A stretch of 64,000 nt of DNA from Acanthaster planci. Its lineage: Eukaryota > Echinodermata > Asteroidea > Valvatida > Acanthasteridae. A program made the position numbers and the translations under genes. Below the pieces are notes generated by a model that was not told the origin of the DNA, did not search any database, and saw nothing but the letters and a program-made list of their open reading frames with translations. Shown here piece by piece: positions 12,283-58,700 of this stretch (position 1 is its first letter; each line of letters begins with the position of its first letter). The stretch covers positions 868,001 to 932,000 of the forward strand of contig NW_019091461.1 in assembly GCF_001949145.1 (NCBI RefSeq), in the 5' to 3' direction.

Positions 12283-15200
12283 TTTACAGATACACCAGCG
12301 CGTGGTGAAACAATGAAATTCGACTCCTGTGATTTCCAATCTTTGGAATTTATCAAGTGTTCCGATTGGCTTATCTGGTCAAATAAATAAATGAATGGAA
12401 TAAGCGAATGGAGTCACTTAACAAGGAGGGTTGCATGTTAATGTTAGTATCATAATGGACAGCCGATTGTGTGCATGCATGAGAGGCTATAGTAGTTATG
12501 GTACATGTTTACGTACATGTAGGCGTGAAATGCCGAGATTTTTGTTGTGTACATTACCAATAATGTAACGTAGTCCTACTTAATTGTCGGGAATTACATG
12601 GTAAGGTATTGACGATCATTTCCTCAAAGACTGAGCATTAACAGACAGCAGAAATGATGGGAGCCACCAGGCCAATTTTTCCACAGCAGTCGGTAAAACA
12701 GATGCACGCAAGTAACAAAGGTAACAGTTTGCTCTGCAACACGTCGTGTCACGACAGTGACAGTACCAGGACGGGAGATCCTAATTGAGCATATAGGTAA
12801 CTTACCGAATCTTTACTTGCCAGTGGAACATTCTGCCACTCTTTATTTTAGTTAGATAAAAAAGTAAACTTGCGAACGTGTCACGACCGTGATCTGTCGG
12901 CGTTTATCAGACGTCACAGCAGCCGGGGAAGAACGCTGCATCAAATAAGGCGTGATATAAACAGTGATCCGAGCGGCGGACACCATTTCCCGCCCTTTTT
13001 TCTTCCTCCCTCTTCCCGCGCTCTTTTCCATCGAGCACAAATTGCACGCTTTGCCGGACGGATCGATCAAGCCTACTGACCGCCTGATCGCGGCCTGCGA
13101 ATCGATCTACCAACTGTAAGGAATGGAAAAGGCAAAAAAACCCATCCCTAAATGGCCTTCGCGTCTCATTAATGGTGGACAGTGAGGAATATTATTTACT
13201 TACGCCTTCTAAGTTTGTGCAGTGGGGCTTGAGTAACTGAACATGTGTTTGATACACACGGGAAGAAAAACGCAATATTGATTGCAGCAGAGAGGTATCA
13301 ATGATGTGATACCAATGTTCGCATTAAAATTCTGTCTAGAAAATAACATGCACAATCAATAAATTGTTGGCATAAAGGTACATAGTATACCTCCACTGTA
13401 CCGAAGTATATTTCAGTGATAGGATATGTTGTGGTGCAGTATCTAGTCACACGAAAATTTCGAGAGGGACAGATGTTTTTATCTTTTATTCGTTTCAGCT
13501 TGATGCTTTAGGAAAGTACCTTTGAGAATGTGGAGAATTTAAGAAAGTGCTGTCCCGACTGTAATCTGTCTTGTTTGCATAACTAACAGCAAAAGGAATG
13601 TCACAAGTTGTTTACTAGGCGTGTTTACGTTCCATTAACAGGGGTTGGGTATTTAGTGATATTAATTTGACCACTGAAATCATAACTGGCCAAGGACGAT
13701 ATTTAAACAAGACCGACCAGATACAAGACCGCCATATACAAATTCGCCATTTTGAAAGAAATTAGATTCGCACACCTCCGCGCTTTACAAGTTGCCCTCG
13801 TTTTCGCTTGCTACTTTAGCGCTGCCTGCACAACCGCAGGACAGTGGCATTAAAGAAAGAGGTCTTTCGCAATATTGATCAGAAAAAAAATCCAACAGGG
13901 GAATTGAATTAGCGAACATAAAAGCAGGCAGTGGCTCAGGTGCTTCAGACGCACGAAATTGAACACAATGAATTAAGTCGTGGCAAATTTTCTACAACCA
14001 ACTAGAGACATTCAGGAAGCGTTTTTCAATTGATAAATTCATGTTTGATGTTTTTTCCCTCCCTTCAAGAATCCCATGATCAAATTATCGAAAATGTCAG
14101 TTGTTAATTACCGAGGTATCGAATAGTGGGAATTGCGAGACGGAACAAACGGAGCTATTCCTCGTTCGACGAAGCAGACTGGCAATTTGACGAGGTCCCC
14201 GTATCAGCCTTCGATAGCTCAGCATGATGTATACCTGAGAGTCGATAAAAAAAAACCGAAGGAATAATTATATCAGTGGGTAGTAAAGAATAACACATGA
14301 ACAGACAGCCCTGGCATTTGCCAGGTGAAGTGATGCTGTAGGACTTTAGCAAGTAGAATTTACATTAAACCAAAATGACATTAGTAAAGCATGAACCGCT
14401 CGTCTGTGACGTCAGGTCGATTGGTTCCAACCTTCGCGCCTTTCTCAAGTTTTCCCTCTTAATGATAGCACACAGAATCAGGCTTAGATGATCGCAACAT
14501 GCGATTTTATGAATAGGAGGGGGCATGGGTTGTACACTGACCTTAGAAATGAAATGGGGGGTTAAAGAAATATTGATCATGCTATGTTGCCGACGCCATA
14601 TCGAAAGGCAGCATTACGCTTGCTGTCTAATTTAAAAGAGATCTCGTCAACTCGTAACTATTCATAAACTGACCTATGTTGTTATGCATATAAGCCGTTC
14701 TACTTTTACACTGGATATTGCCCGAATGGTCAACAACTAATGACCGTGGAGAGTTCTAAGAACAACAAAAAGTTGAGTGGATTTCGTGCTTGGATATAAA
14801 CTAAAAAAAATAAAACCATGCATCTCAATTAAAGAGCGCCATCGTTTGCAGCGCCCTCGGGGAGTAAGGATCAGAGCTTTGGGCGAACTGCTCCCTTCAC
14901 TCCTAAACCTGATATGATACGTAGATCAGAGCGGAACAACTGCAGTTTGACATGGATATAGCATCCCTCGCCACGGCTTCAACTCGGGAGAAACAACTTA
15001 GTCTTTTTCTACCAGAAGATATTTTGAATCCCGGTATTTCTACCAATAGGAGCAAGATGTCATCCGGTGTAAAGATCAATTACTCTCAGGCTAATCCTGA
15101 CCTACTCTGCTCGATCGTGGACGGTTCCGAAAGTGAATTTACACCGCATTCTGTGCAAACGCATCCGCGTGTCTATTCCTGGTTGGCTTTATGGTGACAT

Positions 15201-18200
15201 TAAGCCACGACGGTTGACACGATGGTCGGTACAAATGAATCTTTCAAGAAAAGACGATCCCTGTGGTTGAAAACAACTTCTTGTGTAATGGTTAAACACT
15301 ATCAGTGCCGGGTAACGCATGAGGGGGAAGCCACACTCGCGCCCAGAGTTGGAGGTTACTGCGCATGCCCATGTATTAACAGAGACACAGAGGGATCAGC
15401 TTGAGAGGGTCAATAACGTTGAGCTGATGAGAAGCGTTGCATTAATTCAGTTTATGGAGGCCACGTCATAAAGATTGGTACCCCAGAAACATCTTCCTTT
15501 AATGTTACAGGTTTTGCCTTGGTTTTTCAAAACCCTGTCGGAACATATGGAAACATGAAATCGGCAAATTTAATGGCAATTTTGGTGGGTGTCACCCTTG
15601 CGTCAGATACGACGTCAGTTGTCGCGTTAAATTGAGATTTCATAATGCAGTTAGTCTCATTTGCGGATGTATATTCATTATTATCAAAATATAAAATTCA
15701 TATCGATGATGCAGTCCTGATGAAAGCTTTATGGAGATGCATGAAAAATTTTAAATGCGTACAAGAATGGCTTCAATAAATAAAAAAAAAAAGAAAACCG
15801 GGGGCTGTCCTTAATTAAGAGATCCACGAATTTGCTTCGTCAGATTTATGTCAGAATACGCATGTTTTGTTTTGTTTCGTTGTGCTTCTTTCATTTCTTA
15901 TTATTGTCATCCAGGGGCAAGCGAATTAATTTTCAACACACTGTAACAGGAATCCAAAGTGTTATGCTTACTGGCCGGGGAAAAATGGCTGCGAGTGGGC
16001 CCTGACCTGGCCGGACTAGGTAACCATATATCCCACTCACACCGAGGCTGTCCGGGCCAGGCTTGTGATAAAAGCAGAAACTGCAATATGTAACAGATAG
16101 TCTGAGCCCTAGGCTAGATCTTTGATAACAATCGGATGGTATTTAAATGCTGCCTGTTTGGGTATAGCTCATCTCAAAGCCGGCGGGCTTTATTGAAATG
16201 GAATCAGCAGCACCCGGGCAACCCCTTTTTCTATTCCTCTGCTATTTATAAAGTCGTATTTTTCAGCTAGCTCTGCTGTTTATGTTTTGGCTTCGTAGCT
16301 AATATTACAAAGCTAATACGATGTATGTAGGCCAATTTTAAGCGCATTTGTGGGCGCTCTTCAAGTCACAATATGGCAGTAGAAGGCTTTCCCCTATTTA
16401 TAGTCGTCACTATAAAGGTGGCTCATTTTGTAGATTATGAAGATTTGCTGTCCGGCCAGGAAGCAGGAATTCATATGGTGGGAAATAAGGAGTGTGCTTG
16501 GCAGCGAAGGCCTGAAAAGTTCGGCGGAAGTGGCTTATGCCCTTTGAGATTTCTTCGGTGTTCTGTTCTGGAGTGCCCCGAGTTGCGCGGCACTGCTTTC
16601 TATTTTTTTGGCACCTAGGTGGACAACTTGCTATAGTCTAATTTCTCTCTTGTTTTAATACGCTCCACTGCATTGGTAATGGACAGTATGAATCTGACGA
16701 AATGCGAGTTTTGAAGAGCCGACGGGCTCGTCGTTAGGGACAGGTAAGTGATAGGGCATTAGTTCCCCAGGGGCATGAATATGTTGTTGGCTCTTGTGCG
16801 ATCGCATTCCCGTCTAATTCCGGGTCTCCGGATTTCCCCGTATTGCGCAGACAGCGACGGCAGGAGTCTCCGCTAGTAAATATTGTATGCTCCCTCTGTG
16901 ACTACAGAAAAGAAGGCGGGACTATAGAAATCATTGAAAAAAATCTTGATCCCTACACTGTCTGCGTTGACAGTCTTCTGTTTTTTTGGCGAGAATTTTA
17001 ATTGAAATTCCCAGAGTGGACTTTTTAAATGAGTCCGTGTTAGCTCGGGGACAGCCTAGGTACGGGAACAAATACACTTTGCCATTATTGTCAACAAAGG
17101 AGGCCGCTCTACGACTTTGCACGTTGCTGCAGCAGAGCACAATATATAATGCTGAAAATGTTTACCTGGGCGAAGTGGGGGGCCTGGACAGAATTTATTC
17201 AAAAGCCAATTTGAATGTGCTTTGTTTATGCCACATAAACCAATTCCTTAACACGTCAAGGTAATAGTTTTCCTTCATGGTTGCAAACTATGGCTAGCCA
17301 TCAGTGCAAAAATAACAGAATGCTCCACAAAATGAAAAACAAATTCACACAGTAATATTACAAACCAAATCCTATTACTAAACGCTAAATTGAAAAATAT
17401 ACATTAACTTTATTAGACAAATTTTACACTATGAGGCTATAATTGTTGCCTACAAAGGATGAATTTTTTTGCCATATACGGCCTCCCATACAAAACGGAA
17501 GACCACGTTGCATGATAATAACGTAGCAATAGGACGGGTAACTACATGTATTTTGGGGATCTTGAAGCCGACAATTTTTCAACACTATTACTCAGCCAAA
17601 AAGCTCAGAGGTTCTTTAACCACGATCGGAGAAATTATTCTTGGGTTTCACTCTTGTGGGTTTGGCTGAGGGAGGTTGATAAGCTGAAAGAGTGTGTTGT
17701 CAAGAGTATTTATCCCAAGCACCGCCACGAGTGTAACCGGCAAAAGAGTGCAACTTCCCAAGCGAGGAACCCGCCTCGCCCAGTTGGGACACAGTGTGTC
17801 ATTGCATTCTGGCCCTCGTTCTCGTGAAGCAGACCATTTTTAAATGGTGCGGTACCGGTACTGGACACGTGTGGTCAGGGTGGAGTGGTGGTTTCTTCCT
17901 TATGATATAATGTCCGTCTTCGATCATATTTCATCTAATAACTGGGCATGATTCAAAACATCGAACTTCCACAAGGGCAGCACGCCACCCATCTTGGAGG
18001 TGCCAGCTCTTGTGTCACGGAAACAGTTTATGTGCAACATTTTGACACGAACACCACAGCTCAAAGACAGCCGCTTGAAATACAACGGTCTTCTGAGATG
18101 CAACAATGTATATCCAGCACGCACAGTCGGTCCATATCCGCCTTGAGCAGAATCGGTTGAAAAGAGCTATGTTGGTCGGGAGTATTTATGTTGCTGGTCG

Positions 18201-21200
18201 CGACGCACTCGTAACGCAGGCATTTCATAGTCATTTGTGAACGAGCGAAGTGCAGTTCCGACCAAAGGAGCCGCCGTTGTTAGGAAAATTGCACCCTCTT
18301 TTGTTCCAACTCGGGGCTCATAGCAGTTTCCATCGTGTTTAAGTAGGGCGTATAGAATCAGCTCATAATATTGAGTAGTATCGCAGCGAGAAGGAAAGAG
18401 GTTCATTGCCTTCTGACATTTCACAGATTACTTCTCCAGCAATGACATTTTGTGAAGTTTGGGTAACACCTACTGAACACGTATTTTAGTGACGGGTTTT
18501 GTCCTGACACCGACGTATATTCATAAACTAATACTACTTATATGAGACGAAAGAGGGCCTGATGTAAAAATACTTGTGTAACTCATCGGATCAAAATAAC
18601 TTCTTTGATATGAAGGAAGTGATCTTTCCAGCTGTTCCCCCTGTTGAAATGCCATTGCATAAACTTCAGTACCAGATTGCTTCCTTTAACGTTAGCCTTT
18701 CGCTTTTTGTTAATCTTTATGGCTATAGAGGAGGCAAAAATAAAACGTCTAAGTACACTATTTCAAGACATAGCTCGGGAAACTAAACTTTTTTTTCCCC
18801 AAGTTTTTTTTCCTTTCGGCCAACATGCCCCCTGCACTTAACAAAAAGCCAAATTTAGCCGCCTTGAAAAAAGTTCGCGCCTGCTTCAAAAGCGCCTGGA
18901 ATCTTATCGTTTAAACAGATAGCAACCGGCCGAACAAGTACAGGCTAACCCACATAATCCACTTAATGATGTTCTCCATTCCTTGCCCATTTCAGCCGAG
19001 AGATACCGGGGAGAGAGCACTTACCAGCGCGCCTGGCAAAATACACAAGCGTCGGGCCGCAATCTAGAGTGGCTTTGCCTGATCCCCTTACCGTGTTCTG
19101 TTCAATCCCTTTTCCGAGAGCCGAGCCGCCCTCTACCGGGCTAGATTGAATTAAGCTTCGACCCACGGGCACCAGGGACAGGCGCGGCATCGGAGGCTGT
19201 TTCCACAAAATATTACCGACAAGATAAACCGCTCCGTGAGGCGTATCGGGTGTTATGTTAATCTGAGATTACAGAACATATTGCCGGAACGGATGTCACT
19301 GGGGTGGGTTTTCCAATTTTTTTTTATCATCTGATACCAGGCGACTGGATGAATTTATGGTATGTGGTTTTGGACATCATCTGGAGCAGATAATATGCGG
19401 TTTTAATCACTGTCTGAAGAGCGTTTGCCATGCAGGGTTGAGCACGGCCGCTTTACCACGAAACCCTCCATTCACCAAATGGCTTCTCAAGTTACTGCTA
19501 AAAATAGCATTTGAATAAAAATGTTGCCAAACAGATAACTTGACGTTTAAGGTACAATATGACATTGTGGAAACAATTCAAAACTCTCTTTTGAGCAAAA
19601 AGAGTATTGTTCACGCGGTTGTGAGAACTGGAGTTCGACAGTGGTACTTCGCTGTTGCCGCGTTACTATATCATTAACGGAAATGTTAATCGCACAGCAT
19701 TGTGGGTAGCACTCCCATAGTGATACACTGAACGCATGTCGTCCGCACGCAGACTCATGTGAATGCGCGTGGATGAACAGATTCTATCCATTGAGACGTC
19801 GAAGAAATTACAGGAGGCGGGTGCGACAGGTAATCACGATAACCGAAATCATGCAGGTATCCTTGCATTATGGTTTGAGGTTAATTGAAATCTTGGGGAC
19901 TACTAAAATAAATATTGAAAATGTTGAAATATTGGTCCGCCGGGATGCCAAAATAGTTCTATAACATGGATAGATGCATATTGATCAACATAGCGGAAGG
20001 ATAAAGAGAACTGCAGTGAAGTGGAACAAATCAGAGTGAGTGAAACTAGGTCTATTATGTCTCCTGAGCGCTTCGAGTTACTGTGACACTGATTTCGAAG
20101 AGCAGATGTTTTGCCGTTTTGTAGATGATGGCATTCACATATGCATGACATTGCTCACTCTTTATAGCGACATGGCAGCGTTAATGAGCTACATCCTTTC
20201 GCTGCTAACCTGATACAGTCTGTTGACTTTATTTCAAGTTCACTTTCAAGTTGTCCTTGTATTCTATTAAGAGGAAATACACAGAGAAGACTTGTAAAAC
20301 CCCGAACAAATACCGAGTAACGAGGAAGTAAACACGTCAAGTGAAGACAATTTTATTTTATGACCGCCTAAAAAGTACAATTTTTAAAGCAGACATATCC
20401 AATACATATATCTGTAATTTTTTTAATCGAAGACAACACGGGTACCCCGTGGGCGCTGTTTCAAATATATTCATGGTATTATATTTATTATACGATGAAT
20501 ATTCAAATTTACATTAGCACACAGCAGGGGTGTTCTACATCTTAGCTTGATAAAAGCCTTTCTTAAATGTCACTTCTTCTGTGACTTCAGCACCAAAGCT
20601 GCACCGCACGGTTTAACAAATAACCACCGAAATTTTATCTCCAAAGCATACCTCGGACAAACCAACTTTTGCTCTTGACATATATAATTCACTCGTGGCT
20701 GCGCGCGTATTGCGGAGTGCGTGCGGACATTTCATATTTTAGCTCTGTGTAGCAGGATGAATCATGCCGGTGCGGGGTGTACAGTCACCCCTTTAGTGTC
20801 ACTTAAGTTATTTCCGTCGGAGAGCCCCGAAATAGCAGGCCGAGGGTCTCTTGAGGCTTGGGTTCCCCTTCTGTGCTTCCTCTTCACAGGTATCACAAAC
20901 CCAATGGCCAATGTTATCGTTCAGCTCAAACGAGGAAGCAGAGCCTCTTCTTACCAACAGCAGTTGAATAGACGTGGTTCACAACTGTACTGCTGTAAAT
21001 TATTGCCACTCGCTCTGCCATGAGCCCGCCAATATCCTGCTCAGGAGATTCTGTCTCAATGTCAGGGTCTCTGACATTCATTTCTTTCTGATCAGATATT
21101 TCAGGAACACAAGCATTGTTTTTCTTAAATTATGTGAAGTGGCGTGTCCCGGTTTTGGAGCCGTGGGAGGAAACTGATTTCCCCCAAAAAACTCCCACTC

Positions 21201-22919
21201 GAAAAATTTGCACCATTAACAGTTTCAACTGTTTTCGAAAAAACGGGCGATGCTCTTTTAAAATGCTTATGCCTCTGACCTTCATTGTTTAATATTACTT
21301 TACTATTTCTTTCGACGAAAAGTGAATGAGTTGAATCAATTATTTTTGAAATAAATTTCATTCAAATTATCGGTCTAAAGCCGTCTTTCACGGGATGCGC
21401 CCATTCCTACCTTTATTGACAGAATATCAAATGACCGATTTAAGTTCTCATTGTTTGTAGTAACTCAGAACACGGAATAAGGTCACCGGGAAGATCAGTG
21501 TTTAGTGAGCACGCTTACCCTTGAAGAGCATGCAATTTAGTTCTCAATGCAGCTTTAGTCAATCTCCCCTTTCGACTTGATTTTCAAGTGAAGTTTTGGC
21601 ATTTGAAGACACGGCCTTTTAATTGTTATGCTAATTCGAATTTTCGTATTTTACGAGCAAAATTGTGCTGTGGTCCAAGGCAGAAACCCGTTGTGCCGTC
21701 ACAGTAAGTGCGCCCGCATTCGTCAGAAAAAGCGTTGAAAATTTTGATTTTAAAGAGGATAATTTTTCAGAGGATAAAAAGTTCCATGAAACATGGTCCC
21801 ATGAAAAATTCATATCATGGCCCCCTTTAAAAAAAGTTGTCAAAGAGTGGGAGGAAAAAAAATATTGGACAAGCTCTACCAAATCAAAGTGTAGTCCTTA
21901 ATTCAGAAAAATTATTTCGGCCAATGGTTACTAAACTTCTATTTCATTTGGGTAAAAAAAAATAATTTCCTCCGAACATGCATCTCAGCAATTTCCTTAG
22001 CATAACCCAACAGTTAAGAATTATGCGAAAAGTCGGGTAAAACATTAATAAATCTGGACATTTTGTCCCACCACCTTTCCCTGTGCGTTTGAGAGGAAAA
22101 CAGCCTCTTTTGCAATGTAGATTAGTCCGAGTCTCAAGGAGCTTCTGCCCGTGACCTGACCCTCTTCCTGTCTCATGTGTGTGTACAAAATAAACGTCCC
22201 TTATAGTGATTGACTCCAATCGATACTTTGCATTTCCTTCATCCAGAAATAGCCCTCAGCATTGGATAAAAAACTGTGATAGTGATGCATATTTCATGAG
22301 TAATCGTCTTTAAACGGAGGCCGGTGAGTCCTTTCCTCGCGTCTTCCATACTGTAACAAGGCTCCACCTGCCCTTGAATGACGAAAATGAACATTTTCTT
22401 TACTGAAATTGTTTTGTCCTATTTTCAAAGGTTGCATTCCCAGTAACACATTTGCCTTTTCTATTTGCTGCATGCATGTTTGTATATATTGTATATATAT
22501 ACGTGAACTTATTTCAACGCTATAGCAGAACGAATGAAATTTAAATTGCTAAAGAGCTGCCAGTATCAAATCAAGCATTTAATGTATCCATTTGGGTAAA
22601 AAAAAAAATCCCCTTGGGCCATTTAATGGCACGAATGAATGTTATTCTTTAATCTCGCAGGAATCAATTGAAACTCTTTTGAGGTGGAGCTCAGTTGGGT
22701 CCGGGACACGATCTGGCAGCACTGGAAAGTAAGCGCGGAGACTCATCGATGACGACAACCAGCCGGCTCGAACCAACCCGGACGCGTGAATGCAGTCCAG
22801 TGTGAATGCACCAGATGTCTCGTGCAGGTCCACTGACTCACTAGTCAGCAAAACCAGACTGGGCAATTTGACAAGTCCACCACACAGTCACCGTAACATG
22901 CCGAGGGCAGCGCAGGGCA

Positions 22920-23019
22920 GGTAATTTGTTCTGTTAGCAAGCGGCGGTTGCAGCAGTAGCAAATCGTAGTTGCAGTCGTCGTTGTCGTCGCTGTCACCGT
23001 CGCTGTCACCTTGGCCACC
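22920..23019 (+). promoter_or_regulatory. Proximal 5' UTR of the mGluR-like gene
   Basis: The last in-frame stop before the start codon is TAG at 22957-22959. The sequence then reads through GTC-rich triplets containing an exact tandem duplication of GTCGCTGTCACC (22987-22998 and 22999-23010). It ends in GCCACC directly before ATGG, a full match to the animal Kozak consensus. The transcription start is not visible; the UTR could begin further upstream or be joined from an upstream exon (a TTGCAG occurs near 22950). The upstream boundary given here is arbitrary. Confidence 0.5.
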
Positions 23020-54846
<31,827 letters not shown>

Positions 54847-55700
54847 AAAATGCTTGGACAACGGACAGACCCAGACGGTTTAATACCTTTTTGTATCAAC
54901 AAGACTTTGGATTCGTAAGGCCAATGTCGAAGATATTTCGACATCAGCTGTTTATGTAAATCCTTCTAAAATCAAATAACGGGATCGATATCAGCAAGTT
55001 AAAAACACCTCATGTATACGGTAATGCCTATCTCTGTTTTGGTAAGAAACATTTCTAAAGTATAATCAAGAGTTGACGTTTTTCGTGCTTAAAAGCAATT
55101 TATAGAGTAAACATTGGGAGAAAAATGGGACGCGTGGTGACTACGGGAAATACAAACAAAGTGCGCCATAAATGTAAACCATAGTTTGACTTAACGAGGT
55201 TTGAGGGTTCGCAAGGTGGAAACGCCAATGGCTGAACAATATTAGTGAAAACCTTCGTGCCATGAGCTGTCCTGATTTCAAATCTTTGCTTGATATGTCA
55301 CACGACATCAGAATGATCTGTTTGGTAGATTTACCAAGACAGATGTTCCCTTTAAGTGCAATTATTAAATTTGAAAATGTACGCGTATATGATCATTTGA
55401 GATTCTGAAAACAGTCGAGTGTCTCGGTTCCGTTACTGTGGTAATATTTTCTTTCGGAGAAAAGTGATATGTTGAATGTTCCACTGAAACAAACAACCAA
55501 AAGAGGAAATTTGAAATTGTAAATTACATGAGACAACACGTATCTGACAAAATGAGGCTGCTAAGGTGCGATTGCAAAGTAGAGCTCACGGTAAGGAATT
55601 TAAAACAATGAAGGGCCTAGTTGTTTCAAATTTACTTTAAAAAAAATCACCAACCACTTTTCCTTTGTTGCAATAAACTGTAATTCATTTGTGCAGAAGA
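54847..55700 (+). other. Probable 3' UTR of the mGluR-like gene
   Basis: Non-coding sequence follows the stop codon. The first AATAAA found downstream is at 55672-55677, about 825 bp after the stop, so a 3' UTR of roughly 0.85 kb is plausible. Further AATAAA-like words near 58.16, 58.46 and 58.50 kb could support longer forms. The end is inferred from the hexamer only. Confidence 0.5.
55672..55677 (+). terminator. Candidate polyadenylation signal AATAAA
   Basis: Canonical hexamer, the first after the receptor stop codon, inside CAATAAACTG. The next 30 bases hold a TTCATTTGTG stretch that could serve as a U/GU-rich element. Confidence 0.5.
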
Positions 55701-58700
55701 GCTAGCTACTCATTTTAGCTAATGATTAAAACTTAATGACGTCACTCTTTTTGAGATTTCGTAGGGGGCTCTGTAGACCTTGTCCCGCCTCACTACCATA
55801 CGAAAACGCACATGAACAAAGCGTGACGTCATTATATTACGGGGCGCAGAGTACTGAAGGGAATACGTCATGAGAACAATGTGTTTAAAGGCATCAACAC
55901 GAGAACCAGCCTGTGAACCGTTACGCGCGCGTAGGCCTACTCCATTCATTTGCACTGCAGTTCCTGGTTCATAATGACGTCACACTTTGGTACCTTATTG
56001 CCTCGTGAATACCCCAGTTCTAAATTCGAAACACGGTTTCATCAAGCATTGTGTGGTAGTTTTATTTACATACACTTAAGTTCCCTTACGTTTTTTTGAT
56101 TTTTTTCTATGGACACGTTGTGTCTCAAGAGGTTCGCTCTAGGAATCGATTCATATACCAAATAGAGTACCAAAATATGTGGTCTTTCACTGTGAAGCAG
56201 TTGAGTAAAGCAACAGTAATGCACCATCTCGCGCGGAGTGAGTATTCCAAAAAAAAAGGAAGAAAAAGAAAAAACGGATAAGGAATTCTTCGGATTATGT
56301 TTTCAATTGCCTTGAATCCAAGGACAGGAAACTGGGTTTTTAGGCCACGACATAATTAAATTCCATCTCTGGTATATTTTACGTCTATTAATATTCCTAT
56401 CCTTGTAACCTTCGTTATTTTCTGTCATCATAGCCGATCAGAAGGTCCGTAGGCCTATGAAAATGTCACCATGGACGATTTTCATAGAGAAAGTCTAGTG
56501 AGACATAGACGAAGAACCAAAATACCTTGGAAGAAATTTCCATCAACATAATCATCTTTACATACGCGTGTTCAACAAAAGTCTCACAATTTGCAAATAT
56601 CATGTCGATGCATAGTAAATTACTTAATTATTTAGCAAAATGTGGTGACACTGTGGAGATCATTGACGATAAAAAGGAAACCTTTACGTAAAACCCCGAC
56701 CGTAAGAAGTTATTTGGGCTTACTGATAGACAGAAAAACGAACACTTGATAAACGAAACGACGGATAGAGAAGGCCGCGACGGACACATGAACGACAACA
56801 CGAGCAGACGGAAGACTAGACAAGCCACAGACGTAAAGCAGGAAGACAAACAAACAAACAAACAAACAAACAAACCTATGGACTGTAAACAGAAGGACAG
56901 CACACGAGACGTTCAAACGTATCATGACACGAATGCACGGCTGACATCAGGAAAAACGCATACAATCTTGCACGGCGGTTTTAAACGAATTGAATGGACG
57001 AATTTAGTGAGAAATGAACAAACATTACTAGACTTAAAGACGGACTGACAGAATGACCGACATATAGACGATAAAAACGACAGTCACCCGACAACGGCAA
57101 CATATAAACTTTTTAGATGAACAAACTGATTTATACAGTTTGCCAAATGACGGACGAACGCATAAACTTGGTAGGCCTACATGACGAAGGGACGGGCCAA
57201 CGTGTAAGACGACCAACGCAGTGACCAGAAAACGAGATGAGCATGAGCATAAACGTACATGTATATCATGGGGCAACCATCTTGCTTTTCTATCATTCGA
57301 AGTAATGTAACCAAAGGAAAAGTGTGAAGTTGTATTACTATTCCCAATGGGTCTACAGGGAACAAGACAAACATGATCTATTGTGAACGACAAACGATTG
57401 GGCTGACAGTTCGGCCAGATCAATATGAAAACTAGAATTATGACAGGCAGACAAAGTTGCAAAGGACGCGAGGGGACGACAAGCAGAAAAACGGAACGTG
57501 GACAGACGAACGAACGATTGGACTGCTACCACATGGATACGATTTAAAGATCTAGCGTTGTTAAGATCTTTAAAGTCACAATTATTTTGTGTCTTCTGTT
57601 TTGTTCTCAAAGTAATTCCTATGCAAGCGTGATTCTTGCTCACCGTTATGCACACACACACAAAACGACTTCGTCAACAGCTGTCAGTTTTATCCTTTCG
57701 AATGAAAAATAACCAGATACTCACCTTCTATCGAATTTTTTCAGGACTATTGGTCGGTAATATTGGGAACAATTTGCAAAGACGAAGTGTTACAACGAAG
57801 GTTTAGACCCCGTCTTTGGACCGTCAAAAGTGCAGTTCTGGGATCTGTAGTGACAAATATACCACAGCAGACCGAAACTAATATTTCTAAAAAAAAAACC
57901 AAAACGTGTCCGTGAAATTGTATCATCAGGAGAAGTTGTAAACTCGTGTTTATCATCCTCTTCTGTCTGTTTCAGAGTTCTTTTTGTTTCTAATGCAAAA
58001 AAAACTGCGGTGCAGGTTTTGGACCGCGGTACGCCCGCACTGCATGCGTGGTTAACAGAAAATACATAATTTTTTTCTTAGCGCTCGTAGATTTTGTCAG
58101 CGAACGCAAAGAAAGTACATTCTGACCGTATCGCAGCACTTGTACAGACTTGATGCACTGCAATAAAAATACGATATTGGTGGCACTCTGTACTTTGAGG
58201 AGTTTCTTCTTCCTATTTTATGATGATAAGTCACAGTTATCAAAGGTTCCAGCAGCTTACTATTAATTGAATAGATATCGAGTCTTTAATGAGATTTTTT
58301 TGCATTCTGTTTTGATGATTTTTGTTGCGGGAGTGTGCACAAATTAATTGTTCCTTGATAAAGTATTAGATTAAATGCGAATTATGTATTTTATAAAGTA
58401 AACGTTTTTCGTTTGAAATGTATACGCGGATTTTTTTTATTTGTAAATGTAACAAACACAATAAATGCAATGTAGATATATTTTAGTCAATGGATTGCAT
58501 TAATAAATGAATTGTACTTATAAATTAAATACAAATCCTTTTTGGTTGTTTCATTTGAGGAGTATTTTGGAATACTGCGTTGAGGTGTAAAAGCTCTTGG
58601 TATGAACAAAAGACAGAGTGCATTTATTTCTTGGTTTTAGACAGTTTAATCAAAATAGATGAGAAAGAAATGGATGGAATAGAATGGAAACGCCAAGGGG

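Larger units (their letters stand above)
3476..22900. other. Long upstream non-coding region, no gene seen
   Basis: About 19 kb upstream of the receptor gene. It holds scattered short open frames of 60-160 codons with no recognisable family, the repeat features listed separately (6.4, 10.4, 11.6 and 12.2 kb) and ordinary AT-rich spacer. An alternating TA-rich stretch (TGTATATATTGTATATATATAC) lies near 22481-22503, about 500 bp upstream of the start codon. It looks like a simple repeat rather than a defined TATA box. A promoter or enhancer for the receptor probably lies in the last part, but no specific element can be named. Confidence 0.5.

Noticed and set aside
23011-23019. Alternative upstream TTG start for the receptor
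   Set aside because: ATG at 23020 has a full Kozak match and animals rarely use TTG.
56628-57462. Cys/Leu/Val-rich open frames on the - strand
   Set aside because: They are translations of the degenerate GACA/GACG and ACAA repeats.
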